35,253 nt of DNA from Candidatus Pantoea gossypiicola. GTDB lineage: Bacteria > Pseudomonadota > Gammaproteobacteria > Enterobacterales > Enterobacteriaceae. Position 1 is the stretch's first letter; each line of letters starts with the position of its first letter. This document shows, in pieces, positions 6,826 to 15,958 of this stretch. Under the pieces are notes generated by a model, which searched no databases, was not told the origin of the DNA, and saw only the letters and a list, made by a program, of their open reading frames with translations. The stretch spans positions 1 to 35,253 of the forward strand of contig NZ_VWVM01000028.1 in NCBI RefSeq assembly GCF_008632075.1, given 5' to 3'. Made by a program: the position numbers and the translations under genes.

Positions 6826-9800
6826 TCAGTCGCCTCCCAGGGTCTTTTCACGCTCAAGGTCGCGCACCGTTTCGCGCTCCATCTGCTGCAGGCGGTCCCG
6901 CTGCACGTTCTCGCGCACCACCTGAGACACCGCCTCATCCCGGCGGCGTTCTTCCGGCGCATCCGGCAGCGTGAGGGGAGATGCCGGCGTTTCTTTTATC
7001 CGATCCATATCCCGCACCACATCCCGGACGGCGACGTCAGCCCCTCCGGCCGGCCTGTCGCCGCTGCGGGCCATCTCGCGGACCGCCTCTTCAGCACGCT
7101 TATCCAGCTCCCGCTGCACCTCAGCCTCCCGGGCCTGCTGCGCCAGCAGCTCCGGCGGAACCGTCTCTCCGGGCTGCGTACCGGTGCCGTCGGCCCAGAC
7201 CCGACCGCCGGTAATAGCGCCAGGGTTCCACGGTCGCGCCTCGCCTTCGAGCCGCACCACCACGCCGCTCTGCGGATTCTCCCGCGCGAGCCGCACGCCC
7301 TCTTCCATATCCCGCGCCAGCAGCGACTCGCCGTTACGGCTGACCTGCAGACCCGCAAACGCCGCATCCCCGCTGCCCATCACCCGACCTTCACCGCCCA
7401 GCCCCTTAAGCTGCCCGTCTCCGGACGTCAGGGCGCTCAGCCAGACGCCCGCCTGCCTGCCGTTGCGGTCAAAAGCGGGCAGCGCCACGTGCGGCTGCGG
7501 GTATTTACGCCCCGGCGAAATAAATTTCGCCATCGAGCCCTCGGGCTGCAGCCCGGCCTGGCGCAGCGCAGCGCGACCGGCAGGCACCTCACCCAGCGCT
7601 TTTGCCGTCGCCGTCAGGCGGGCGGCATTCGCGACAGTACGGTCGCCGCGCGGCTCGAGAATGTCATGCGCCGTACTTTTCGCCTGCGATTTTTCCATCG
7701 CGGCCACCCACTTATCCCGGTTGTCGGTATAGACCTGCGCGTGCTGCTTCATGCGGCTCAGCGCCACGTAGGCTGACTCGAAGCTCACCATCCGCTTACG
7801 TCCGCCGTCCGTGCCCTGCAGGGAGATGGAGAAGGGTTCGCTTGCACCCTGTGAGCCTTCAACGGTGACGGCATAGGCCAGGTCAATGTGCTGTTCTGCC
7901 TGCTCCGCTGACGGCGTGAGCGTACGCGTCTGTTTTCCATCCGACAGCGTGACGCTGTCACCTTTTATCTCACTGACCGACCAGACGCTGTTGGCCACGA
8001 AGCCCCGCTCGTTGTCGCTTTTCGAAAAGCGCATCCGGTCGCCCTCCGATACGGTGATGGTGTCCTGACGGTAGAGCGTGACGCCCTCTGTCGCCGCCTG
8101 CGCGGGCGACAGGCTACGGGTGTTGCCCTGCGTATCCTTCAGCGTCACCAGGTGCGCACCCCCGTCCAGCGACTCAATGTTGTAATAGGTGCTGTCCAGC
8201 AGGACCAAGCTGTCGCGGGACGCCTCCCACGTTGCCATGCGCCTCAGCTCCCCGTCGCGGATATTGGCAGGCGTAAGGACCGGCAGCGTGACCTCTTTTT
8301 CACCCACCTCACCGGCATCCTGACGGGCGTCATGAATCATGGCGTTCACCTGGCGGCGGTCGGCGTTCAGGGCGGTGATAACGATGGTCTGTGCCTGCGC
8401 CTCCGGCATGCGCCCCGTGTAGTCCTTCACGATGGCCTCCAGCAACGTCGCGGGCTGCCCGCCGGGCATCATGTCGCCGGCCGCCACGGCTTTCGCGATG
8501 GCCTCCTCCCGTTCGCGGCTAAACTCCATGACGGAGCTGTCCGGCTGCCAGGCATCCGCCCTGCGCGGCACCTGTGCCGGCACCACGCACTCAATGGTCG
8601 TCAGGGCGCTGCCGATATCGCGGTTAATCAGGCTGTAGACGGCAGGTTTAAGCTCCGGCGTCTGGCGAACAATCTCCTGCATCACCGCCACGTCAATGGC
8701 GCTGCGCTTCTGCAGCAGGCGGAAGGGCTGGCCCGGGGCAATGGACTGCAGCTGGTCGGTATCCCCGCTGGAGACCGCGCGTCCCCCACCCCCGGCAATC
8801 AGGCTGTACGCCTTCGCCATGTCGGCGTTACCGACCATCGAGCTTTCATCCACGAGAAACAGGACGTTGCTGAAGTCCGGTCGTTCGCCGCCGCGCAGCT
8901 GCTGCTGCGTGTCGTGAATAAAGGCCGTCAGCGTCTGCGTTTCGGGTACGCCCGCATCTCGCATCTCGCTCACCGCCCGGTGGGTGGGGGCCACGCCGAT
9001 AACCCGCGGCCGCTCCCGTTCCGGCAGCGTGCCGATGGCCGACATGACCGCCCGGAACTGAGTGGTCTTACCCACGCCCGCGTAGCCCTGCACCAGGGTA
9101 AAGCGGTCGGGGGATTCAGGTATCATGCGCGTGGCGTTCCGCTGCCCGTCGGTCAGGCCCGCCAGCTGCGCGTCCGGAACCCTATCCATCAGCGGGGTGA
9201 CGGCCTCCTTTCCCTCAAGGACGTGGCGGATAATGCTTTTTTCAGCGTTGTACGACTGGCGTGAGACCAGCAGCTGCAGGCCGTTTCCCGGCGATACCGG
9301 CACCGATAGCAGGGCGCCGCTGCGCACCTGCCGGTCCGCCTCCTTTTCGATGGCCTGCAGGCTGAGGCTGTCCTGCTCAAATTCTTTCGCGGCGGCCATC
9401 AGCTGCGGCTTCGTGAACGCCAGGCCGTTCCCCTCCAGCACCGGAATGGCCAGATGGATAGCCTGCTGCTCCGGCGTGTGCAGCCCGGCTTTCTGGTGCG
9501 CCAGGGCATCATCGAGCCTGTCATGCCCCGCCGCATCCTTAATCTGTTCAGACACCACGCTCCAGGCAGACTGACGCGACAGCTTCTCCGTCGTTTTCTG
9601 CGCCGTCTGCGCGGAATAGAGCTGCACCGCCCGGCCGCTGAGCGCCAGTCTGTTCAGCGTGGTGTTATCCAGCTCGCGCTGCGACAGCGAGGCAAAGACC
9701 GTGGCGCTGTCGCTCACCGAGCGGCCCGGCGACTCCACCCAGCCCTGACCCACCTTCGCGGCAGTAAACGGACTGTCACCAGCGGGCAGGACCACGTCCG

Positions 9801-12054
9801 CCTTACGCCCCGGCAGGCTGACGACGAGCCCCGCCTCCCCGAGCGTCTTAACGGTCACCGTATCGCCTCCCTTGAGCCGCGTCCCCTGCGCCTGACCCAG
9901 CACTGCCAGACGGTCGCCTTCGGCCACCTGCAGCGTGCCGGTGCGGTACAGCGACCAGCTGCTGTTGAGTTCAGACAGGCGAGTCACCCGCGTCTCACCC
10001 TGTGCGTTGCGCAGCGTCAGGCTGTTGTTGCGGCCCGTCACGCGGTCAATGACAAAGCGTTCCCGGCTGCGTGCTTCGGCATTCCAGCGCTCCATGACCA
10101 TCCCCTCCCGGTAGTGGTCGCGCACCTGCTGATGGCGGCTGTCGAGCCAGACCGGCTCCAGCGTAGTGATAGTGACCTCCCGCTCGCCCAGCACCTTTTC
10201 CGCCTTAAGCGCCTCGCGGACAGCGCCTGCCAGCACAGCCTGCTCGCGCGGGCCGGAGACCTGCGCCACGCTGTGTTCACCTGCGCGGACGCTTCGGGCA
10301 AAGTCAGCGGCCAGGCGGTCATACCGCTGCCGCCGGTCAGGCTCGCTGATAACCGAGACCTGCGTCTTCTCACCGCCCTGCCACGCGAGCGTGCTCACTC
10401 CCGCCTCCTTCATGACGGTGAGGGCGCTGCCGGTCCCGGTGCGCTGGCCGCTGTCGGCAATCAGCAGCTGGACGTTATGGCGCAGCGCGCCGTCGAGCAG
10501 CGTGAGCGTTTCTTTCAGGGTCAGCTTCTCCCCCTGGTCCACAATCAGCGTGCTGCCGGGCGTAAAGGCCATGCCCTCCGTCAGCCCCCGCCTGTCGGTG
10601 ATATGCTCGCCACTGAGGCGCTCATCCTGCATAAGGGCGCTGCGCGAGCGCCTGTCGGCGGCGATAATCTGCACGTCACGCCCCTGTTCGCGCGCCATCA
10701 TCGTCAGCTCCGCCACGCGCTCACGCTGGCCGGCCGCCCCGCCCTGACCCGAAATGATGGCCACCGGCGGACGGTCCTGGGCCAGAACGCTCACGGCATC
10801 GCTGTATGACCGGCTGCGGGGCACTCCCTTCTCCGGAAAAATGTCGGCCTGCCCCGTCCGCTGTAAATCGCGGGTCATCGCCGACACCGACAGCTCATCC
10901 AGCACGTGGATGTTCGAGGTAAACAGCCCCTTCTCTTTATCCAGCGGGATGAGCTGCTCATTTTTTATCGCCGCATCGATGCCGTCACGCGCCATCTCCA
11001 CCATGCCCGACCGCGCGGGCAGCTGTCCGAGGGTGGTGGCCAGCAGTTCGGAATACGTGAACCGCGCCCGCCGGTCGCTCAGCATCGCAATGGACTGTCC
11101 GACGCTGCTGTTAATATCAATGGCTTCAGGCGCCGTGACGGGAATATTCCCCTGCACAACCCGCAGGTCTGCCGCCTCGCGGTAGGCTTTAATGTCAAAC
11201 CCCGTCTCTTTCAGGGTCTGCATCCACTCGGCCATGCGTTGTTCGGGGTCAACCTTCTGCTTCGACTGGCGGGTGTCGAGCGCCGCCACGTCGCGGGATT
11301 TCAGGGACGCGTCATCCCCGACCGCCTCGCTGATGGTCCTGCTGCGGCTGGAATACGGCTCCGTCGGTACGCCCTTCAGCTCCCACATGCCGTGTTTGCC
11401 GACCGTCTCAGTCTCATAGCCCATCGCCGCGACGTCATCCTTCAGCGCGGCACGATACAGGCGGCCAAAGGCAATCTGGTTCGCGTAGATATTCTCTATA
11501 AACCCGGTTTTGCCCACCCTGTCGCTGCTGAGTGTTCGCCACTCATCGCCATGCTGAGTGGCATTGGCCACCACGGCGTGGGTATGCAGCTGCGGCTCCT
11601 GGTCGCGGCTCGTATCGTGGTTAAACAACGCCATCACCAGGTTGCCGGTCAGCTGCGTCTCGCTCCTGCCCTCCGTCATAACCCGCGTGGAGGCCATCGC
11701 CTCTATCTGCTTAATGGCCGTATCCACGGCGCGATTGTGGGCCTCAATAAGACGCTTGTCGCCACCGAGCATCGCCATCACGGAGACACTTTTGGGCGCA
11801 GAGAAGGTGAAGTCGTAGCCCGGACGGTGCTTGTTCGCCCCGTCATGAGTCCGGCTGAGGTCGCTCCCGTCCGGCAGGCGTCCCTCCAGAACCTTTGTAA
11901 AGACCTTCTGGTCCACTCCGCCGCAGAGCCCCAGCGCTTCAGCCCCTTTTCCGGCCCAGCGCTCGCCCATACTGCCGATAACGTAGTAGTTGTCCTTATC
12001 GGTGTAATAATTGCCCGCGCTGCCGGCGGATTTTACCGACCCGATGCTCATCAT
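6826..12054 (-). CDS. traI: Conjugative relaxase/helicase TraI (MOBF)
   Basis: At 1742 residues the gene is full length (F TraI is 1756). The N-terminal relaxase domain keeps the tyrosines at 16, 17, 23 and 24 (AGNYYTDKDNYYVIG) and the metal-binding histidines in NHDTSRDQEPQLHTHAVV. The C-terminal half carries the RecD-like helicase: Walker A GYAGVGKTTQ, Walker B FLVDESSMV, and later VEGSQGASEPFSISL and SAYVALSRMKQHAQVY. TraI nicks oriT, stays covalently on the 5' end, and unwinds DNA 5' to 3' during transfer. The start MMS is the one used by F. The ATG lies inside an 18-bp repeat shared with the traD stop, and vapBC now separates the two genes. No oriT is visible in the window. Confidence 0.97.
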   Translation of the reverse strand: MMSIGSVKSAGSAGNYYTDKDNYYVIGSMGERWAGKGAEALGLCGGVDQKVFTKVLEGRLPDGSDLSRTHDGANKHRPGYDFTFSAPKSVSVMAMLGGDKRLIEAHNRAVDTAIKQIEAMASTRVMTEGRSETQLTGNLVMALFNHDTSRDQEPQLHTHAVVANATQHGDEWRTLSSDRVGKTGFIENIYANQIAFGRLYRAALKDDVAAMGYETETVGKHGMWELKGVPTEPYSSRSRTISEAVGDDASLKSRDVAALDTRQSKQKVDPEQRMAEWMQTLKETGFDIKAYREAADLRVVQGNIPVTAPEAIDINSSVGQSIAMLSDRRARFTYSELLATTLGQLPARSGMVEMARDGIDAAIKNEQLIPLDKEKGLFTSNIHVLDELSVSAMTRDLQRTGQADIFPEKGVPRSRSYSDAVSVLAQDRPPVAIISGQGGAAGQRERVAELTMMAREQGRDVQIIAADRRSRSALMQDERLSGEHITDRRGLTEGMAFTPGSTLIVDQGEKLTLKETLTLLDGALRHNVQLLIADSGQRTGTGSALTVMKEAGVSTLAWQGGEKTQVSVISEPDRRQRYDRLAADFARSVRAGEHSVAQVSGPREQAVLAGAVREALKAEKVLGEREVTITTLEPVWLDSRHQQVRDHYREGMVMERWNAEARSRERFVIDRVTGRNNSLTLRNAQGETRVTRLSELNSSWSLYRTGTLQVAEGDRLAVLGQAQGTRLKGGDTVTVKTLGEAGLVVSLPGRKADVVLPAGDSPFTAAKVGQGWVESPGRSVSDSATVFASLSQRELDNTTLNRLALSGRAVQLYSAQTAQKTTEKLSRQSAWSVVSEQIKDAAGHDRLDDALAHQKAGLHTPEQQAIHLAIPVLEGNGLAFTKPQLMAAAKEFEQDSLSLQAIEKEADRQVRSGALLSVPVSPGNGLQLLVSRQSYNAEKSIIRHVLEGKEAVTPLMDRVPDAQLAGLTDGQRNATRMIPESPDRFTLVQGYAGVGKTTQFRAVMSAIGTLPERERPRVIGVAPTHRAVSEMRDAGVPETQTLTAFIHDTQQQLRGGERPDFSNVLFLVDESSMVGNADMAKAYSLIAGGGGRAVSSGDTDQLQSIAPGQPFRLLQKRSAIDVAVMQEIVRQTPELKPAVYSLINRDIGSALTTIECVVPAQVPRRADAWQPDSSVMEFSREREEAIAKAVAAGDMMPGGQPATLLEAIVKDYTGRMPEAQAQTIVITALNADRRQVNAMIHDARQDAGEVGEKEVTLPVLTPANIRDGELRRMATWEASRDSLVLLDSTYYNIESLDGGAHLVTLKDTQGNTRSLSPAQAATEGVTLYRQDTITVSEGDRMRFSKSDNERGFVANSVWSVSEIKGDSVTLSDGKQTRTLTPSAEQAEQHIDLAYAVTVEGSQGASEPFSISLQGTDGGRKRMVSFESAYVALSRMKQHAQVYTDNRDKWVAAMEKSQAKSTAHDILEPRGDRTVANAARLTATAKALGEVPAGRAALRQAGLQPEGSMAKFISPGRKYPQPHVALPAFDRNGRQAGVWLSALTSGDGQLKGLGGEGRVMGSGDAAFAGLQVSRNGESLLARDMEEGVRLARENPQSGVVVRLEGEARPWNPGAITGGRVWADGTGTQPGETVPPELLAQQAREAEVQRELDKRAEEAVREMARSGDRPAGGADVAVRDVVRDMDRIKETPASPLTLPDAPEERRRDEAVSQVVRENVQRDRLQQMERETVRDLEREKTLGGD

Positions 12055-12069
12055 CAGATGTATCCTCCC
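12052..12069. repeat. 18-bp direct repeat, traI side of vapBC insert
   Basis: CATCAGATGTATCCTCCC matches the copy at 12804-12821 at 16 of 18 bases. It contains the traI start region and reads, on the minus strand, as a GGAGG plus the TGATG stop/start overlap that ancestral traD-traI would have had. Confidence 0.8.
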
Positions 12070-12104
12070 TGGTGCTTACCCTCCCTAACGGAACGTATAT
12101 TCCA

Positions 12105-12154
12105 TTGACATATACAAAACCACCAACCATAATGGATATACACCGCGTATATCC
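12105..12154 (+). promoter_or_regulatory. vapBC promoter and autoregulatory operator
   Basis: A near-consensus promoter is present: TTGACA (12105-12110), a 17-base spacer, then CATAAT (12128-12133). Immediately downstream is a perfect inverted repeat, GGATATAC (12134-12141) and GTATATCC (12147-12154), covering the expected transcription start. This is the usual place for a VapBC complex to bind and repress its own operon. The ribosome site AGGAGAG follows at about 12161. Confidence 0.75.
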
Positions 12155-12171
12155 CAAAAAAGGAGAGAGTC

Positions 12172-12399
12172 ATGCATACAACGCTTTTTTTGAGTAACCG
12201 GACCCAGGCCGTCAGGTTGCCTAAATCGATATCCTTTCCGGAAGGCGTGAAACACGTTGAAGTCATTGCCGTTGGCAGAAGCCGGCTCATTACACCGGCC
12301 GGAGAGTCCTGGGACAGCTGGTTTGACGGTGAAGGTGTCAGCGCTGACTTTATGAACGTCAGGGAACAACCCAAAGAGCAGGAACGGGAAGGATTCTGA
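12172..12399 (+). CDS. vapB: VapB antitoxin
   Basis: This 75-residue protein has an AbrB/SpoVT-type N-terminal DNA-binding fold (LFLSNRTQAVRLPKSISFPEGVKHVEVIAVGRSRLI). The acidic C-terminal tail (SWDSWFDGEG, then VSADFMNVREQPKEQE) normally wraps and blocks the VapC active site. It is the VagC/MvpA type found on F-like and Salmonella virulence plasmids. The ribosome site is AGGAGAG. Its stop codon shares its last base with the vapC start (TGATG), the usual coupling of antitoxin and toxin. It reads opposite to the surrounding tra genes. Confidence 0.9.
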   Translation: MHTTLFLSNRTQAVRLPKSISFPEGVKHVEVIAVGRSRLITPAGESWDSWFDGEGVSADFMNVREQPKEQEREGF

Positions 12400-12797
12400 T
12401 GCTGAAATTCATGCTCGATACAAATATCTGTATTTTCACCATTAAAAATAAGCCAGAACACGTCAGGGAACGCTTCAACCTCAACACGTCCAGAATGTGT
12501 ATCAGCTCCATCACCCTGATGGAGCTGATCTATGGTGCGGAAAAAAGCCAGGTGCCGGAACGTAATCTTGCAGTGGTGGAGGGTTTTGCCTCCCGCCTGG
12601 AGGTCCTGGACTATGACGCGCAGGCAGCGATACATAGCGGGCAAATCCGGGCTGAACTTGCCCGCAAGGGAACGCCTGTCGGACCTTACGACCAGATGAT
12701 TGCCGGACATGCCCGTAGCCGCGGACTGATAGTTGTCACAAATAACCTTCGCGAGTTTGAACGTATTCCGGGTATCCGAACAGAAGACTGGTGCTAG
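12399..12797 (+). CDS. vapC: VapC toxin, PIN-domain ribonuclease
   Basis: This 132-residue PIN-domain protein has the acidic catalytic residues in place: Asp7 (MLDTNI), Glu42 (LMELIYG) and Asp98 (PYDQMIAGHA), followed by TNNLREFERIPGI. Close relatives in Shigella and Salmonella cleave initiator tRNA in the anticodon loop. The gene looks intact. Together with VapB it forms a plasmid-maintenance module: loss of the plasmid frees the toxin. It ends nine bases before the traD stop on the other strand, so it is convergent with traD and its transcript would run antisense into it. Confidence 0.92.
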   Translation: MLKFMLDTNICIFTIKNKPEHVRERFNLNTSRMCISSITLMELIYGAEKSQVPERNLAVVEGFASRLEVLDYDAQAAIHSGQIRAELARKGTPVGPYDQMIAGHARSRGLIVVTNNLREFERIPGIRTEDWC

Positions 12798-12803
12798 TAC
12801 CTG

Positions 12804-12821
12804 CATCAAATGTACCCTCCC
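12804..12821. repeat. 18-bp direct repeat, traD side of vapBC insert
   Basis: CATCAAATGTACCCTCCC is the partner of 12052-12069, with two mismatches. It includes the traD stop codon and a relict ATG just after it, as if the traD/traI boundary had been duplicated around the insert. Confidence 0.8.
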
Positions 12822-14962
12822 GGCTCCAGATCCTTTTCAGGCGCCCGGTGAACGTTGATGTTCACTTCTTCACGACGCTGCCTATCCTGAGGAAACAGTT
12901 CGTCCTGCTCCGCCTGCCACGCCTCCCATGCCGCCATATCCACCACTTCACCGCTTTCACTGATGCCGGGCGGCAGCTGCTCAGCCTCTTCCGCTTTTGT
13001 CTTCAGCTCAGGCTCCACGCCGCCGACGCCTGCTACACCCGCTACGGATGCCGCGTCTGCAGCGCGGGGCGCGGGCGTCAGTTGCTGTGGCTGCTGTGGC
13101 TGGCCGTCATTCTCTGCACTGACCTCCGGCGCGATAACGTCGGCATCCGGTTCAAAGAGCATGGCGATGCTGCGGGATTCATGCTCACGTGCAGCCAGCG
13201 CGGCATTCAGACGTTCTTCCGCTTTCCCGTCGATGGTGCGCGGAATGAATTCCGGTGCCACCTTTGGACGCTGCTGATACTTCAGCGCCATCTTCACGGC
13301 AGGATAAGGTCCGGGAAGCGTGACGTAGCAGGAGAGATCCGGCAACGTCTGGACGTCGGAGTAACTCACCAGAGTGACGCGCTCCATGTCCTTGCCGACC
13401 GAGGTACCGTCGCGTACCGGGTCCACACCGTAGGAATACTGCTCGGATGCCTTGAGGATTTCTTTCTCACCAATTTCACCGGCGGCGAACTCGGCGATAT
13501 TGCGCGACGGCGAGCGGAAAAAGGCACGGGTGTTCAGCACGTCGAACAGCGTTTCCGCCGGTTTCTGCCCGTAAATATCTTCCAGCTGGGCGTAGGACTG
13601 GATGCCAATGACGTAGCAGCCGCCAAACTTACGCGCCTCCGGCAGGATCTCAACCAGGTCCGGCAGCTTGTGCAGGGTCGGCAGCTCATCGGCAAAGATC
13701 CACACGCGGCGGTTACGATTTTCCCCCATCGCCAGCAGCCCGCGAATGGCGATGGACAGCCACATGGAGATAACCGGCTTGAGAGAAGCGTGGGTGTCAG
13801 CATTGGAAGAGATAAACAGCCAGCCGTTTTTACCATCCTCACGAACGCCTCGCATCCAGTCGCGTATGGTGAATGACTCGCCGTTATTTTCGATGCCCTG
13901 CAGGTAGCGGATGGCCTTGACGTAGTTGGTCAGCACGGCGCGGATGGAGATGGCCGTTTTCTCGATTTTCTCTTCCACCAGGTTCGCCGCCGGGGAGTTT
14001 TTCAGGTACGAGCGCAGCTTCTCAATCTTGATGGAAAGCAGCGTGTCGACCAGCTTGCTGTAGCTGCGGTCCTTATCGTTGCGCATCAGATAAGCGGCTT
14101 CGGCAAAGATGGTACGTCCCGACCCCTGCCAGAAGGGGTCTTCCTTCGTGCCCATAGGAATAAGCGTGTTGGAAACGTTGTCGAAGTCAGGCTGTGTCAG
14201 GCACTCCCGCCACAGGTCCCATGCGGCGCAGCGCGCATCCAGCGGGTTAAGGATTTTATCCGTGGCCGGATCATAGTAGCTTTTGACGAACTCACAGGAG
14301 CGGTCATACACGATGACCATATCGCCACGCTGGCGGGCGTAGTTCATCAGACGGCGGATAACTTCTGATTTACCGGCCCCGACAGTGCCGTGCAGACAGA
14401 AGTTCTGGATCTCCGAGTCCTTAATAAGCGGCAGCTCACCGATTTTGATGTCGGATGCGAGACCGTCGCGCCTGAGCATTTTCGCCACCGCTTTCGGGTC
14501 GTCAGTCAGCTGGCGCCCTCCCGTTATCTCATCCTCACTCTGCTGTTTACCCTGATGGCCCAGAATCCAGGTGGTGGCAAAGAAGGTAATAACGCACACC
14601 ACGGCCGCGATGATGGCGGCAAGAATAAAGGCCGTCCAGACCTGGTCGGCGCACCACTGGATATATTTGTCCTGCAGTATTTGCTGCGCGTTGTACTTCA
14701 GCTCATGGCCGTAATAACGGATGGTATAGACAGGCTGGGATTTGAAAATATCGCGCATGGGGGCCAGCGTCTGACACCAGTAATAAACCATGCCGTTCAC
14801 GAACGTCTGCCAGGTCAGTTTGAGCGACAGCGTAATCGCAACAATGACGCCGAAGAGAATGACGAGACAGTACACGATGATATTGGCGATCTGACTGAAC
14901 ATACGGATACGCATGCTCGCGATCTGACCGCCCTGGGTCATATCTTTAGCATTAAAACTCAT
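12806..14962 (-). CDS. traD: Type IV coupling protein TraD
   Basis: The 718-residue protein matches F TraD in length (717). Two N-terminal membrane segments lie at about residues 26-48 and 110-132. The Walker A is GTVGAGKSE at 192-200, the Walker B is VWIFADELPTL, and the acidic/Gln-rich C-terminal tail normally docks the relaxosome protein TraM. TraD is a hexameric inner-membrane ATPase that hands the TraI-DNA complex to the secretion channel. The C-terminal region has an Ala/Gly/Val-rich low-complexity stretch (ADAASVAGVAGVGGVEPE). The stop codon lies in the 18-bp repeat flanking vapBC. TraM is not encoded in the window. Confidence 0.96.
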   Translation of the reverse strand: MSFNAKDMTQGGQIASMRIRMFSQIANIIVYCLVILFGVIVAITLSLKLTWQTFVNGMVYYWCQTLAPMRDIFKSQPVYTIRYYGHELKYNAQQILQDKYIQWCADQVWTAFILAAIIAAVVCVITFFATTWILGHQGKQQSEDEITGGRQLTDDPKAVAKMLRRDGLASDIKIGELPLIKDSEIQNFCLHGTVGAGKSEVIRRLMNYARQRGDMVIVYDRSCEFVKSYYDPATDKILNPLDARCAAWDLWRECLTQPDFDNVSNTLIPMGTKEDPFWQGSGRTIFAEAAYLMRNDKDRSYSKLVDTLLSIKIEKLRSYLKNSPAANLVEEKIEKTAISIRAVLTNYVKAIRYLQGIENNGESFTIRDWMRGVREDGKNGWLFISSNADTHASLKPVISMWLSIAIRGLLAMGENRNRRVWIFADELPTLHKLPDLVEILPEARKFGGCYVIGIQSYAQLEDIYGQKPAETLFDVLNTRAFFRSPSRNIAEFAAGEIGEKEILKASEQYSYGVDPVRDGTSVGKDMERVTLVSYSDVQTLPDLSCYVTLPGPYPAVKMALKYQQRPKVAPEFIPRTIDGKAEERLNAALAAREHESRSIAMLFEPDADVIAPEVSAENDGQPQQPQQLTPAPRAADAASVAGVAGVGGVEPELKTKAEEAEQLPPGISESGEVVDMAAWEAWQAEQDELFPQDRQRREEVNINVHRAPEKDLEPGGYI

Positions 14963-15102
14963 AATGTAGGTCCGATGGAGTGTGCCGTCACAGACGGCAA
15001 AAGCAAACTATTCCGGCGTTGCCGGCAACCCTTTATGACCGCACAAAGAATTTGCTCAGCCATAAAGCGTTAGCGTTGAAAAACGAGAGGTTGTGCTCCA
15101 AA

Positions 15103-15123
15103 CAGGGCGGTGGGTCCGCCCTG
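15103..15123 (-). terminator. Hairpin between traT and traD
   Basis: A perfect 8-bp stem (CAGGGCGG with CCGCCCTG, loop 15111-15115) lies just downstream of the traT stop. On the minus strand it is followed only by TTT, so it is more likely a leaky terminator or RNA-stabilising 3' hairpin than a full stop. This would fit the high expression of traT relative to traD known in F-like plasmids. Confidence 0.55.
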
Positions 15124-15133
15124 CTGATACCTG

Positions 15134-15865
15134 TTAGAGAATATTAGCGACAGATTTGGCCAACTGATCTTCCAGGACCGGCTGTGCTTCCGGGAACTTC
15201 AGGTTGACCTTGTTCGCGTTAAATACGATACGGGTCTGGTACTTATGCTGATCTCCCAGCTCTGAGCTGGTCTGGATTTTAGAGCCGGAGGTACCCTGGC
15301 GCAGGGCCGCAACGTTATCGGTGGTGACAACTGCTTTGGTGCGTTCGGCAATCTGCACGTCGGTTATCATGGTGTAGTTAACATCCTCAACCATCGCGTC
15401 CGCCGCCATACCAGCCAGCCCGGCAGCAAGGCCCACGCCCAGTGTCGCGCCCGCTGAGCTGGAGTTGTATGCCGTAATGCCCGCGCCGAGCGCAGCCCCT
15501 GCTGCTGCCCCTTCGTAACCACGACTCAGCCAGCTCTGGGCGTCTCGCAGGTCCATTTTATCGGCTTTGAGCACGTTGGCCTGAATCCAGTAGTAGGCTT
15601 TATCCGGAGAGGAGACGACCTGATAGCCTTTAGCTTTTACCGCGTCGGCAATTTTACCCTGTAGCCCGCTCATGTCCTTGTCGGAGGTATTTTTGATCTG
15701 CAGATAAACGGTGCGTTCCGAGGAAGGCTCCAGCCAGATGGTTTCGCTCATCTGAGTTTTAACCTCAAGGTTACGCTTCTTGATTGCTGTGCTCATCGCG
15801 CCACAACCTGAAAGAGCCAGAGTGGAACTGACCAGAGCAATCACCATTATTTTTTTCATTTTCAT
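15134..15865 (-). CDS. traT: Surface exclusion lipoprotein TraT
   Basis: The 243-residue lipoprotein starts at ATG 15865 with AAGGAAG upstream. The lipobox is LALSGC (cleavage before Cys21-Gly). The rest is almost identical to F/R100 TraT, including TWLEP-like IWLEPSSERTVYLQIKN and GAAAGAALGAGI. TraT is an abundant outer-membrane oligomer that blocks mating-pair formation with cells already holding the plasmid and gives serum resistance. An in-frame ATG at 15937 would add a non-signal extension and is rejected. The AT-rich intergenic region upstream gives it room for its own promoter. With most of the transfer apparatus missing, surface exclusion and serum resistance may be the function still under selection. 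Confidence 0.96.
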   Translation of the reverse strand: MKMKKIMVIALVSSTLALSGCGAMSTAIKKRNLEVKTQMSETIWLEPSSERTVYLQIKNTSDKDMSGLQGKIADAVKAKGYQVVSSPDKAYYWIQANVLKADKMDLRDAQSWLSRGYEGAAAGAALGAGITAYNSSSAGATLGVGLAAGLAGMAADAMVEDVNYTMITDVQIAERTKAVVTTDNVAALRQGTSGSKIQTSSELGDQHKYQTRIVFNANKVNLKFPEAQPVLEDQLAKSVANIL

Positions 15866-15885
15866 AAAAACTTCCTTGTTGTAGT

Positions 15886-15914
15886 TTATATATACTTTTG
15901 AAATGTCGTATAAT
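15886..15914 (+). promoter_or_regulatory. Putative promoter of the YbjQ-like gene
   Basis: A consensus -10 TATAAT is at 15909-15914. A weak -35 (TTATAT, 15886-15891) lies 17 bases upstream. It sits in the very AT-rich divergent interval between traT and the plus-strand gene. Confidence 0.4.
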
Positions 15915-15958
15915 AAAAAATGAGTTTTGTTCACCATAATAAAATGCGCAGGGTATTT

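Noticed and set aside
8152..12108. Long plus-strand ORFs (370, 451 and 400 codons) opposite traI
   Set aside because: They lie antisense to high-GC traI codons, have Arg/His-rich low-information translations and no ribosome sites. They are shadows of traI.
12054..12809. 251-codon minus-strand ORF between traD and traI
   Set aside because: It is antisense to vapBC over almost its full length and shows no domain. Its start and end are just the two repeat copies around the insert.
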